A DNA stretch of 64,000 bases. Origin: Aculops lycopersici (Eukaryota; Arthropoda; Arachnida; Trombidiformes; Eriophyidae). The notes under the pieces are model-generated. The model did no database searches. It was not told the DNA's origin and saw nothing but the letters and a program-made list of their open reading frames with translations. The stretch is taken from assembly GCA_015350385.1 (NCBI GenBank), contig WNKI01000004.1, positions 186,001 through 250,000 of the forward strand, read 5' to 3'. A program made the translations under genes and the position numbers. Within the stretch, counting starts at the first letter, position 1. Each line of letters begins with the position of its first letter. Shown here in pieces: positions 52,901-64,000 of this stretch.

Positions 52901-55738
52901 GAATGAAAAAATTCTAAAAGAGCAGATGGCGCCACCAGTGCACTAAAGCGGCCATAGGAAAAGCGCACAGCCACACAGAGATTTAGGCCAGTGAGCACAA
53001 TGGGAATTTGTGTGAGCAGCGACGAGAGCTGATCACAATACAACACAGCGACTCGCCGTATGGAATATAATATTTCGCACTGGCACGCGAAGAGAAAACT
53101 TCAGTCCTATATGACAGAGACTCGCCAAACACGATTACACGCCACTTGGGCCTATAGGACCGAATGGGCGGTCGCTATGAATTTATCTCATTGGCGAGAG
53201 TTTCGAGAGTATAATGGTTATCATATCATAACCTATCAGCTGAGAGTTGGGAAAAAAGATCATCCAGCTGACCGACTGATCAGTTAGCATTGGCTTTGGT
53301 TGGTTGGCCTCTTGGCCGGCGAGTAAAGTCAAGTGTCAGGAGTGACTACTGGCGAGCGGGTAGAAGAACAAACAAACAAAAACTACAAACGAACACAAGA
53401 GACAAAAGCAGTTTTCGATTGGACATCCAGTCAGAGCGACTGCTGCCATCTAAGTAGCTCAGTGTCGTCGTGGTAACTGCTAGCCTCCTGCAGTTGGCCG
53501 CTCGCTCGATCGGTCGGTCGGTCGGCTAGTGAGTGAGTCGCTCAACTAGCAGGTAAAGCACTCAAGTCTCTTGCTCGCGAGCAACTTTTTACCTCCACTC
53601 GGCGTGCAGGTGAACGCGGGCCAAGTGGCGCGCAGAGTGGAATAAATCTCAGTGAGAAAATCTGGCGCTTAGCAAGTGGCCAGCGGCTACTCGTTTTCAA
53701 AGGGTCGAGTTATTGATGCACAAGTACAATGAATGGCCAGTAACTCGGAGGGAAGATGCCACATGACTCGCTTTAGTGACACAAAGCAACAACCTGCTAG
53801 CTGGCTCCTGTGCTCCACGAGACAAACACTCGAGACACTCGCCGGAATATTCTGGCTCCTCGAGTTGACCAGTCGGCCAGTCGGTCGGTCGGCTGGCTGG
53901 CTGCAAATGAATAATAATGAAACGTCGCCTTTGTTGTCATAAGTTGAGCCTCTTTGTTTTTGTGTCGCGCGATGCTAGCCATTCCATTTGGCAGCTTCCA
54001 TTAGCTGCACTTGTTGTCCTTGTATTTGCCGTTACTGTTGTCCATTTTCACAGTCGACCAATCGAATGGAATCATTTATTTCAACGAAGAAGACGGACGC
54101 CCAACAACGAGGAGTAGGAGGAGGAGGAGGAGGAGGACTGCAACCAAATGGACCAGCCAGCCGGCCAAACGTTTACACGCTTCTCCTTATGTAACGCCAA
54201 TGACAAGATTTGCATTCCAACTTCTGGAGGCACTGCACTGCACTAGGCTGTCATAAGTTAGCCTTTCAGTTTTGTTAGCTATCGCTTCTCAAGTAAGTCG
54301 AGTGCTAGCGACAAGGAGCCCGAGAGAGAGACTTGCTCGCAGTATGACGCGCGCCGCTAGGTGACGGTCGCAATTGCGATTGGAGCTCCTATTGCCGCAC
54401 TCTGCCATTGAGGGCAGAGTGCGTTGCGCTCAACTTTCAAAACTCTCGACTGCGATGTAAAAGTTCTTGCTAAAATTACGCCCACTCGATTTTCTTCTTC
54501 ATTTAGCGAAAAACGGCGACGAAAATTGTTACTGCAACCGCGACTTTCACTCTTCTCAAGCAAAAGACCGGAAACCAGAGAGTCGAAGCGACGACGACGA
54601 CAAATTGGCCCCCGCTGATTGGAATCCCAAACTCCCATTTTGAGTTTCAGTTTCAGTTTGAGTTTGATTCTGATTCTTCCATTCGTACGTAGGTTGTTCA
54701 CGTAGGTATCAGCAATAGAAGCAGCGGCAGCAGCTAGCGCAAGAGTCCAACTTTGCCGAGCGTCATCACATTTCATTCGGTTAATTTGCTTCCATTGCAA
54801 AGTTAACCTGGCGCATCGTGTATGTTGCACGCTGCGAGTTGTCCATTTTTCACCGCCGACCAGCGCGCGTCGTCAACCACCTAAGCTGGCTCCCGTTTGG
54901 GACGCCCACGAGACTCGCCCATTGCCTTTGCTACCCTATGCACCGTCGCTATCTCCAGCGTTAGATAACCGCCGCCGCGACGGCCAACGTTGGATCAGTT
55001 ACTATTGCCGCCGCTGCCGCCGCCGTCTACAGGGAATCAAATTGCCGGTGGGGGAGGAGCAGGCGAGCTAGGCGCTGGCTCGCTCGCTGTGCAATTTATT
55101 GCGGAACCAAGCAAAGATTCCCATGTTGTTGTAGCGGTTATTTCCATTGCGCTAACGCTAGTGCTAATCTTTAACTCGAGCCCCGGCTCCTCTCTTGCCT
55201 TGCATTTCTTATCCTATGTCTTGTCTTGGAATTTTCTCGCACGACCAAAATTAAGCCAGAGTTCCGTTCCATTCCTTTGTCTTGCTTTTGCTTCTACTTT
55301 GACTAGGAGCAAAGAGGACACAGAGATTGACGACCAACCAGAAGGTCGGCGGCCAATTTGTTTATACTAGCGAATTGGAATTAAAGCTTAGCGCCAGTAT
55401 ATATATCTCTCTCTCCTTCTCTTGTTGCTCGTTGCTCACGCAACTTCCGGCTCCGAGATCAAGTTTACGTAAGTTTCGGCTTTCGTTTTGCCGGTATAAT
55501 TATCAAAGTTTTGATTTTTCTCCCGTTGCTTTCATGTTGTTTGTGGCTGCGGCCGCGCCGGCCACCACGAGAACGACGACCAGGCCATTTGCATTGTCGA
55601 TTGCTCAGCACCACTAACGGCCACAAATCTCTTCAGTTTATTGCGACGCGCATACTGCGCCTTACTTGGCCAGAGTTTACGAGGGAAATTTGAGATTAGA
55701 GTCAGAGGGCAACAATAATAACACAAGTCTCAGCAGCG

Positions 55739-55758
55739 ATAACAACAACAACAACAGC

Positions 55759-55793
<35 letters not shown>

Positions 55794-55800
55794 AAACAAC
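55739..55800. repeat. (AAC)n trinucleotide repeat
   Basis: About 20 units with single interruptions. The reverse strand gives a poly-Leu frame that should not be read as a gene. Confidence 0.9.
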
Positions 55801-57497
55801 ACTAAAAGCGGCACCAACTTACAATGACAGCGCGTGTAATAACAATGAGACAATTGGCCTCTCAAATGGAGCAATAACGCGCGACGCGTTTGTGTTTCCT
55901 ATGCCGACCGATAGACTTTGGTATTTGCAATTCTGAACTAGGCGCTTCTCGCTTTGTCCATAGGCGCACACAGTTGTCGCTAGGTACCCGGCGCTATGCG
56001 CATAATCTCGCTGCCACTCTCAAAGGATCCATCCCAGTGGAAGCATTTGGATTGCGATCAAAAGCATGAAATGCATGAACTGACTTTTCAGCTCAAACTC
56101 CAAGGCAAACAGCAGAAGCAGAGGCAGTGGCGTCACTCGCAAATGGACATCATGAATTGCAATTCCCCTTAGTTCTCCAACTCTCCTCGTAGAATTATGT
56201 TATGTTATATTTCCAATGCTTTATGCGCCACTCTCCTCTATTCGATAGAGTGGCCATTCAATTAGGTTAACATTAGGTCACCAGTAAGTTTGATAGCTGG
56301 CTAGCCAGCCAGCCAGTGAGCGAGCGAGCGAAAGTCGACGAGATGGAGAGAGAGTGGGAGCGAGAGGCAATGCATTTTGTATTAGAGATAATGGAAACGA
56401 TTGCTCGAGTTGCTCTATGGCAGCGGCAGTGGCGGTGGCAGTTGGAACAGGAGAAATAATCATAATATCACATAACTCTCTTGACTTTCCCCTTTCCCTT
56501 GGCTCGTCGTGTCCACCAAGCAAAGCAGCCGAGTTCCAATGAAAAGCCGCCGGCGACACTAGCGGCAATATTGGATCTCCGCACTGAATATCCGCTATGG
56601 AACGAGAGCTAATGTTTGAACTTTCCTTTGAAATTCTGCTCGGCTCGCCAATCAAGCAGAAAATTTATTTGCTCTCTCTCCCTCTCCGACTAGACGAGCT
56701 AATCACCAAAATGCTACTAGGAATTCTAATACTCAATACATTCTTTATTCGTCTCTCCATCGTCGTCGTCGTCGTCGTTATTCCTCGAGGCCAACTCTGA
56801 CGAATGTCACCTTAATATAAATGCAATGCCAACTTCTGATCGACACTTGGCACTACAGTCGTGCTCTCGGTTTGTGTTATGCAATTCTAATTACTTTTAT
56901 CTCGCTGATTACAGCTATTACTTCCTCCAAGTCCAACGCCCAACTCCTTGGGGATCCGATGACACTTGTCATGTGCTGCCTCCACTGAGTCCGAGGACAA
57001 GAGATTAGATTCTTCTATTAGGTGAGTCGCGGAGATGAACATTGAAATTAGATTGAAATTTACTGATAGAAAGAGCGAGAGGGAGAAATTAGAAAAGTTG
57101 CGAGGCAAACAACTTTTATGCATACTACTTTGTTATCGTCAAAAACCTTGGTAATTCCAATCCAAGATCACGAAGCAAATTAACCACCTTCACCTGATTG
57201 TTGAGCCAATGTGCTGAGTGATATCAATAATATATCTATTCTAGTTAAATCAATTTGCTAATGAGTAAACTCCGTGCTGATCGAGTCAACACAAAGACAG
57301 TGTTAAGTTGCGCGAGACAATCCAGAGGTAAAGTTATAAAAAAACTATGATATTGGATCGGCACTTTTCGCCTGGTTCGCATTAGTTTGGAATCGCACAC
57401 CGAATTCGAGGTCATCAAATTATATTAAATTTGATTGAAACTTGGCCCAATTTTTAGCCGAGCGCACAGCGGGAGAAAGTAAAGGTTTTTTAACGCC

Positions 57498-57568
57498 ACC
57501 AGCGAGGATTATACATAGAGTACATGGAGTTGGCGGAAACAAGTTGCTGCATGTAAATCCTCGCTGGT
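57498..57568. repeat. Long hairpin, 13-bp perfect basal stem
   Basis: ACCAGCGAGGATT (57498-57510) is the exact reverse complement of 57556-57568. Inside it TACAT (57512-57516) or TACATG (57521-57526) can pair with the CATGTA at 57550-57555. The 71-base unit is the size of a small hairpin RNA precursor, but the duplex is interrupted. A non-coding RNA is possible, not shown. Confidence 0.6.
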
Positions 57569-58062
57569 CCTCGATTCCTTCAACAACTAGAACACAAGAG
57601 AGAAGTAGCAACTATTGCTGGCGATAAAACTCAAACTCCGATGACTAACACACTTGGAATGGGACTAAATTTGAGGCGGGGAAAACACGGGGAAACAGGA
57701 AATGAAGGAACAACACGAAACCCGTGTGATGCCAGCGTGTTGGTCGTCATCAGTGCTGGGGCCAAATGAGAAAAAGTGTGATTTTTTCCTCCCAATGGAG
57801 GCCCCGTTTAGTTTTGTACGTGAAACTTGATCAATTGGCTTCGATCGATCGATTTGCAACTCGCTGTTTTAGTGTTTGAACCCAACCTTTAGACTGGCTG
57901 GCTGGCTGCAGTCAGTTGACTTAGCGCCTGCCAAACAAAATTACCTGTCTGCCGATACGTGAGTAGAAAATTTTCAGCAAGTCAATAATTTATATACTCA
58001 CTTCTGAATGCGAGACCTTGGTATTGCAATTGTATCTAGTGCTCGCAGTAGAATCAGTGTTG

Positions 58063-58085
58063 GCAGCAGCAGCAGCAGCAGCAGC
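58063..58085. repeat. (CAG)n repeat
   Basis: About seven CAG units in non-coding sequence. Confidence 0.85.
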
Positions 58086-59576
58086 GGCAAAAGTTGCGCA
58101 ACCATCCACCGGAAGTGGCGCGTAAAATGATTTGTTTGTTTCAAGTTGTCGCGAGTGCCGTTAGTGAAACGCATGAACACCGCCTAACTCGAGATTGATG
58201 TTGCAGTTTTTGGTCCTTTTTAAAATTTGGCCAGCCAAAACGAAGGAGAAAATCGCAACATCACAATGGTGGCTGTTTACTTTGACACTTGAGCATCAAT
58301 TTGTTCACCAACCAGCCAAGCAACGAGGCGAACTGTGGCAACGTAACACTATTGGATCGGCAAGGAAGTGGCGCTGCGCAAGTTACACAATAATGCATCA
58401 GCAGGCACACGAGAGTTGGAGTCGCCTTTTTATTTGAAGGAGGACTGGCCGCTTGCTTGTATGTGTGTGACAAAATACGCTGGCCTAAAGAAAAGTGAGC
58501 AAGCGGAAGTGCGCGCCGCCTTGTGCGCTGAGCAAGCCAGCGCTCCGAGTTACGTCACGCGACCTGTGTGAGCAAGTGGAATTGGAACTGGAACTGGATT
58601 TGGGGTGCAAATGATGGAACTCAACGGGCATAAAATCATTATTGATGCTTGAGTGACTACCGAAGCACGACCGATGGCCCATTGGCGTTGGTTATTTTGA
58701 GCATTCCATACCTCTGCTCCCCCTTTGGCCCCTTTTGGCACCTTCCGGTGGTAGTACCGTTACACTGGCGATAGACTCGCTGGAATAATCACTTGACGTT
58801 TCATCTCCTTCGCGAGCAGAGAGGAAGGGAGGGAGGGAGAGGGAGGTGTCATCGCACCTGAGCGCGCTAATTGACTCGATGGGGACTTCCGCTTGACGGC
58901 TCTTATAGTGCCACTAGATTTCATTATCGCGATTAGATTACTCCCCCTTCTCTCCCTTGGCGCCATCATCCATCTTAGCTTTTATCTCCATCGAAGAGTC
59001 ACTTCGTCGTCATCTTACACTTCGACAACTGGGATCAAGGATGGGGAACTCTGACTTAAGGCAACAATTATTGTCCGTTGGGCTCGTAAGATGAGGCTCC
59101 TTTTCGCGAGTTTCCTTCCGATTGATGGATGTTTGCTCGGCTGACTGGTTGGCAAAAAAGTGATCCAACTCAGGTGACTTTGCAGCTCGAGTGTCTTGAT
59201 GGCGATAATGATGATGTTCTGATTATAGCAGCAAGGAGAAGTAAATGCAAACAAAACCGACGACAACGACGAAGAACTGGCTGAATCGACGGCTCAATCA
59301 GGCAACTCGACGACGAATCTAGAGACTGTGACTCATTCGTTGGAGGAATAGAATCGGCTTTGCACAGAAAATCTGCTTCCGTGTCCCAAAAGTAAAACTA
59401 AATTTGGAGCCTCCGAGATTAAATCTGACGACGACACGCGCTCGTGTTCCCCTTTGCTCTTGCTTGTAAGCCGCTCATGTCGCCACTGCTCATGAGTTTG
59501 CGAATAATGACCAAATCGGTGGCCACCGGATGCTGCTCAAGTAGTTTTCGCCACTAATCATTACCATCACAACAAG

Positions 59577-59672
59577 AGCATGAGCATGAGCAGCAGCAGC
59601 AGCAACAACAACAACATCATCATTATCATCATCAAGCACGACGATGATGATGATCACCATCATCATCATCTC
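59577..59672. repeat. Compound CAG/CAA/ATC/ATG trinucleotide repeat
   Basis: Runs of CAG and AAC are followed by ATC, then ATG, then ATC again. The inverted ATC/ATG blocks can fold back on each other. Confidence 0.8.
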
Positions 59673-60181
59673 AGATCACAAACTTCATCGTTCCGCCGGG
59701 CAACGCCGAGGTCCTTCTAATGGAGTTAGTTTAGTCGCTTTTATACACAGCGCGAGCGATGGGGTTGAGTGATGGGCGCGAGTATATTATCGCGCGCATC
59801 ACTCGTCGCCGGGCGCTTGGCCTCTTGGCCGCCAGCTCGCCTCTTGATTTCTCTTTCTCTCTCAATCGCTATCTTGCTCGGTGGTTGTGGTGGTTGAGGG
59901 CAACTTTGTTTAGTCGAGTTGTTATTTCAGTCAAACAGTGGGACTTTGTGAGAGAAGTTTACAGATCTGGCGTTGAATTTGAAACTACTGATTAGGCAGC
60001 GTGGAAATTCTAGCATTGAACCAAACCCATGGAAGACTATGCATTTCTCCGCCACCCAGTCGTTTGGCAGCTCGATAATATCCCCGTTGCCTAGCGGGCG
60101 CGACGTCGCATCGTCGATTAGCCGCTAGAGCCTTCTAAAGCAGCGACTCGAATGCTAGCACGCCTCCTTATGCTAGCTTTA

Positions 60182-60298
60182 TATTAGTGTATTAGTGTAT
60201 TAGTATATCAGTATTTCAGCGTACTTCGGCGTATTAGTATGAGTATGAGTATGAGTATTAGTATTAGTATGAGTATTAGTATTAGTATTAGTATTAGT
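60182..60298. repeat. Degenerate AGTATT/AGTATG hexamer array
   Basis: About 18 units of a 6-7 base motif with core AGTAT, degenerate at the left and regular at the right. Confidence 0.85.
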
Positions 60299-61265
60299 GC
60301 TACCACCAAAGCCACTGCTCTAATAGAAGCAGTTGGAGTAATGAACGAGTTTTCTCGTCGGGCGTCTTTATTTCACGCTCCTCCCTTAATTCAAATCCAT
60401 TCCATTTTGCATACATGCATCCGCCTCTCTGGTCGCTAGGCGCTCGGCAAGTTTCTATGCGAGTTGTGTGCCAGCAACTCAACTCTGGCGGCCCGCCGCT
60501 ATATGCCTATAGGGGCGTAGCAGCCCGCACTGTTTGCCTACGCAACCCAAAGGCACTACTCATATACATTGCCACACAATCAGCTACTCGGCAGCAGCGA
60601 CGGCGTATAATTAAGTGGGCAAACACAAGGCTTCCGGCGGAAGTCGCAAACTAATGCGCGCCCTTTAGCACTGTTATGTTATCGATAACTAATCAGCGCC
60701 AACATCTCCGCTGCTCGTCGTCGTCGTTTTGATCGTAGTCTTCGACTGGCTGTTTAGTAATAGTGATAGCAATAGTCATAGCAAACCGCGTCTAGTTTGC
60801 CGGCTGCTTGTCATAACTCCAATTCGCCAACTTGCTTTATGTAAAATGCAATAGACGAGTGGTTTGTGTTGTTGTTGGAAAGTTGCAAAAAGTTACAACC
60901 CGTCCAACCCAACGACAAATCCACCCACCGACTGATGAATTGGATGCGACCCCAATGGCGCCGGCCGCTTCTAGGGCTTCGTCGAATTGTTGGACCAGGA
61001 AGTGGGTTGGTGCAGCCTCGTGGCGACAACCAGCAACTTTGCCATTGGATTTGGTGGCATTTAGAAAAGTTGAAACACTCTCGCGGAGGAGGACGACAGA
61101 CGACTGGCCGAAGGAAGGGGAGGAAAACTCCTTTCCACCTACCCAAAGTGAGCCGACGTTTGTTAGCTTGTGGCAATTTTGCGGGCGAGAAGAGAGAAAG
61201 AGGAAACTCTAGGCTCGTGGATTACGTAATTCCACTTCGGAGAATCGAAACTTGAACTCAAATTC

Positions 61266-61375
61266 AAACTTAAATTAAACTCAAGCTGAAACTGAAACAG
61301 AAACTGAAACTGAAACTAAAACTAAAACTTAAACTTAAACTTAAACTTAAACTTAAACTTAAACTTAAACTTAAA
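61266..61375. repeat. AAACTN hexamer array, ending in regular AAACTT units
   Basis: The array passes from AAACTC and AAACTG units through AAACTA to eight or so perfect AAACTT units. Related GAGTTT/CAGTTT hexamers recur near 54640-54665 and 63030-63060. Confidence 0.85.
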
Positions 61376-62578
61376 CGCAGATCTTTGGGATGACCACTCA
61401 TTTGAAACTAAATCATCATCATCAAAAACCGCCACCAAAAGCTTAAGCTCATTAGTGTGCTCAGGTAAGCGGAATTTCACCTTGGAGTTAGCCTTTGAGT
61501 TGGAGACTGCAGTTTAGTTTCGGAGTGGACTATTCTCGACTGACTGTTGAGTTTGTTGCGGCCACAAAGTTGCCACTCGTCGGCCTAAAGTATCGAGTCC
61601 AGTGTATCGAGTCTCATGTCTCCTAATTGGCAACCAGCCGAGCGACTGGCCAGCTTTTCTCCAAAACTTTCCTCCTGCTACATGCACTCATCTACTATCC
61701 TTAGTCTTCAATCTAAAATTCCAAGTCCCTCTGTTTTTGCTTCCCCCATTTGAAAGCGCAAGGAATCAACTATGCATCTTGTCACCCCCGATTCTTCTTC
61801 TTATTCTGTCTGCAATGCAAAAGAGCAGCACTAAATTGCGAGCATGTGAGCACGAAGCAGTCCGACACAAGACACCATCAACGGTGACAAGCACAAGTAC
61901 CTCACAAACACGCAGACACTCGAGCAGAACGCGACAACTCGAGCTGGATCAGCATTTATTGCCGCCGCTGGCCACTTGATGTTATTACTACCACTAACCA
62001 TGCGCTACTCTCTCTGCCTCCTTCTCGTTTGAGTCAATTGTGCTTGTTATAAGCACAACTGACCACCACCGCCACCACCACTAAGGTAGCATTAATTCGT
62101 TCGTGTACTCGGCATTCGGTATTACAATTTGTATTACAGAATATACAACTCCACCAACACAAACACAAATATCGCAACTAAAAGCGCAACTGTGCCGTCA
62201 AACTAATCTTGCAATTCGCTATTCACATGAGCAGCATCCAAAATGACGCAATCTCGTTAGTGGGAGTTGGGGGAGTTTTCACAAATTAGTGCGCTGGCCA
62301 ACTCGCACAGCGCCGCCGCCTCTCCAACTCCGAATCCAACTCGAAGCGATGCGATGCGATTTTTCTCGATTCTTGCATCCCGACTAAACACAGTGCATTA
62401 TTATTACTATTACTATCACTATCACTATTATTATTATTATTATTATCTAGTTTCACACGTAATTCGCAAGTCGCGACCCGGAGCAAGTGGTTGTCGTCTA
62501 AGGCCACTGACTGCTTTAGATGCAACCACCACCACCACAGCTACCATCGATGCTCTTGCGCCACCAAGAGCAGTTTGT

Positions 62579-62642
62579 GTCTCTCTCTCTCTCTCTCGCT
62601 TTGTCTTCCTCCTTCTCTCTCTCCCTCTCCCTCTCTCTCTCG
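62579..62642. repeat. CT-rich microsatellite
   Basis: CT and CCCTCT units with interruptions, non-coding. Confidence 0.85.
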
Positions 62643-64000
62643 CTTTATGTGATCAAGTGCATGTCAATTGGAATGCTCTAATATTATAGCGGATTTTGCG
62701 TGTCCACTTTGTGCATATGCAACAAAAAGAGACAGGCGCGCCTCTTGTGGGCCAATTGATTGATTTATCGCCAATTGAGAGCGCAGCAGCCGGTTGCAGT
62801 TTCGGTGTTAATATCATTGGTTCTGCTGGTTAAACTTTTGGCCTGTTGTTATTATTGTTGTTGTTGTAGTTGATGCTGTTGATGTTGTGTCCTAATCGTG
62901 CGTAGGACTTTTCTACATGAATGCTGTGCATAGAAAAGTTTGTTGTTGTTTCTGTTCTGTTGCTTTGTGGCCTCCTCCTCATCCTCCTTTTCGCCTGCAA
63001 TACAAAACCCAGTTGCATCGAATTCTAATTCCAATTCTAATTCGAGTTTAAGTTTGAGTTTTATGCTAAAGATTCCTAGCGATTCGAATGCTCGAATCGC
63101 TTGCCGTCGAGGTCACAAATCTTCCGCTTGTCGCGCTACATCAACATTAACAACAACTAGCCTGTCGTTGTGGTCGTCGTCGACTGCGTGGTTGCTCGCT
63201 GGCGATCGTGCCAAGGGATGCGAGTTGCAGCCATCTCTCCGTGTTGTGGCGGCGGCGACAGTCGATTTGGAGGTTGCTCACTTTGTCCGCAGCTCTCGTC
63301 CGCCCCCCCCCCGGCACGCCCCCGTCCGACCAACTCGCACCGAGTCGCCGGGTGCTCGACCGTCGCAGCGGCTGTCTGTCCGTCTGGCTAGCTAGCTAGC
63401 TAATGCAAACGAGAGAAGGGGACAAGAGTAGGCGAGTCAAGTTGTTGTTGTTGTTGTTGCTCAGACTACTTGGTTGGCTGGCGAGACGCTGGTTAAGAAT
63501 GCTCTTTTCGTGTCTCTAGTCAGTAGATCTTTCTCAGAATAGAGGCTCGAGTTGGCCAACAAGTGGATGAGCAAGAGAAAGAGAGAGGGAGAGAAATCAC
63601 ACAATTTATATATGTGGTGTGATGGATGTTCAACAGGCTAGCGCGCGGTGGGCAGCCAGCCAACAAGTGGTTGCGTCGATGCCAGCGGCGGCGCCGCTGC
63701 TCACTCCACTGGCACCTGGATACTCGGAAGGCATACACGATGATTATTAGCTTGAGAGTTTCTCTATGACCGTGTGTCTAGCTGTCTGTTATTCTGTATG
63801 CTAGAGGTAAAGTTAGCGGCATTGAGTTGGATAGGCCGAAGTAGCATTAAAAGCGTTAGATAGGCCGAGAGAATAACGCGCTCGCTCTAAAACTTGTTAA
63901 TCGATGGCCTATGCGAGCCAAAGACAGGGGGAAAATAATAGACGAGAGATGAGTTGCAACCTATAGCCAATTTGGTTTGACTGCTCAACTCACGAGTTTA

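Larger units (their letters stand above)
52001..58000. other. Middle part of the gene-free stretch
   Basis: Tetranucleotide GGTC/GGCT runs occur near 53508-53525 and 53875-53900, and AGCC/GAGC runs near 56297-56332. An (AAC)n tract lies at 55739-55800 and a pronounced hairpin at 57498-57568. Several sites look like splice donors, for example AG/GTGAGT near 57022, but I could not pair them with a convincing exon. No protein family is recognised. Confidence 0.45.
58001..64000. other. Right part of the gene-free stretch
   Basis: Simple repeats dominate: (CAG)n, (ATC/ATG)n, AGTATT/AGTATG hexamers, AAACTT hexamers and CT runs. Two copies of CAACAAGTGG lie at 63557 and 63661, and an 8-bp-stem hairpin at 62038-62058. 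Overlapping open frames near 60811-61255 on both strands are unlike any family I know. The high density of low-order repeats suggests regulatory or UTR/intron DNA. Confidence 0.45.

Noticed and set aside
55677..55874. Poly-Leu membrane protein on the minus strand
   Set aside because: It is the reverse translation of the (AAC)n repeat.
60811..61255. Overlapping 121-129 codon frames on both strands
   Set aside because: Three mutually overlapping frames, none with recognisable domains; compatible with chance in GC-richer DNA.

Overview
This is eukaryotic, animal-type nuclear DNA. The proteins are clear metazoan orthologues: a class II DYRK kinase, USP34, BIN3, WDR47, an NRF-6-like acyltransferase, SPT6, eIF4A3, TXNL4A/DIM1, PNPO and purine nucleoside phosphorylase. 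Poly-Gln/His tracts, AATAAA signals and GT-AG splice sites fit. The striking trait is how few introns there are: USP34 and SPT6, each well over 1,500 codons, are uninterrupted by any visible intron. Only one gene (1.3-3.6 kb, minus strand) is visibly split. Long conserved animal genes without introns suggest a lineage with massive intron loss, such as some mites (eriophyoids are known for it). That placement is inference, not read from the sequence.

Layout. 1-3.6 kb: a minus-strand secreted Gln/His-rich protein of unknown function in three apparent exons. 3.8-11.3 kb: no recognisable coding, many simple repeats and two strong inverted repeats; the right part is probably the 5' region of the DYRK2 gene. 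11.3-47 kb: the gene-dense part. In order: DYRK2 (+), a secreted helical protein (-), PNPO (-), PNP (-), TXNL4A (-), USP34 (+, with an apparent -1 frame break), BIN3 (+), WDR47 (+), NRF-6-like acyltransferase (+), SPT6 (+), a Lys-rich secreted protein (-) and eIF4A3 (-). 47-64 kb: about 17 kb without a recognisable gene, full of simple repeats, some hairpins and a recurrent 10-13 base motif. It may be regulatory DNA, UTR or intron of a gene outside the window.

The genes form no pathway or operon. TXNL4A (U5 snRNP), eIF4A3 (exon junction complex) and SPT6 (elongating RNA polymerase II) are general gene-expression factors. PNPO and PNP are metabolic enzymes, of vitamin B6 and purine salvage. 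Several neighbours are convergent with very close or overlapping poly(A) signals. The two short secreted genes each carry a TATA box about 80-90 bp upstream of the chosen ATG. I saw no rRNA, tRNA, CRISPR array or recognisable transposon, but I read by eye and small RNA genes could be missed. Two 20-base N gaps lie in or beside CT microsatellites.
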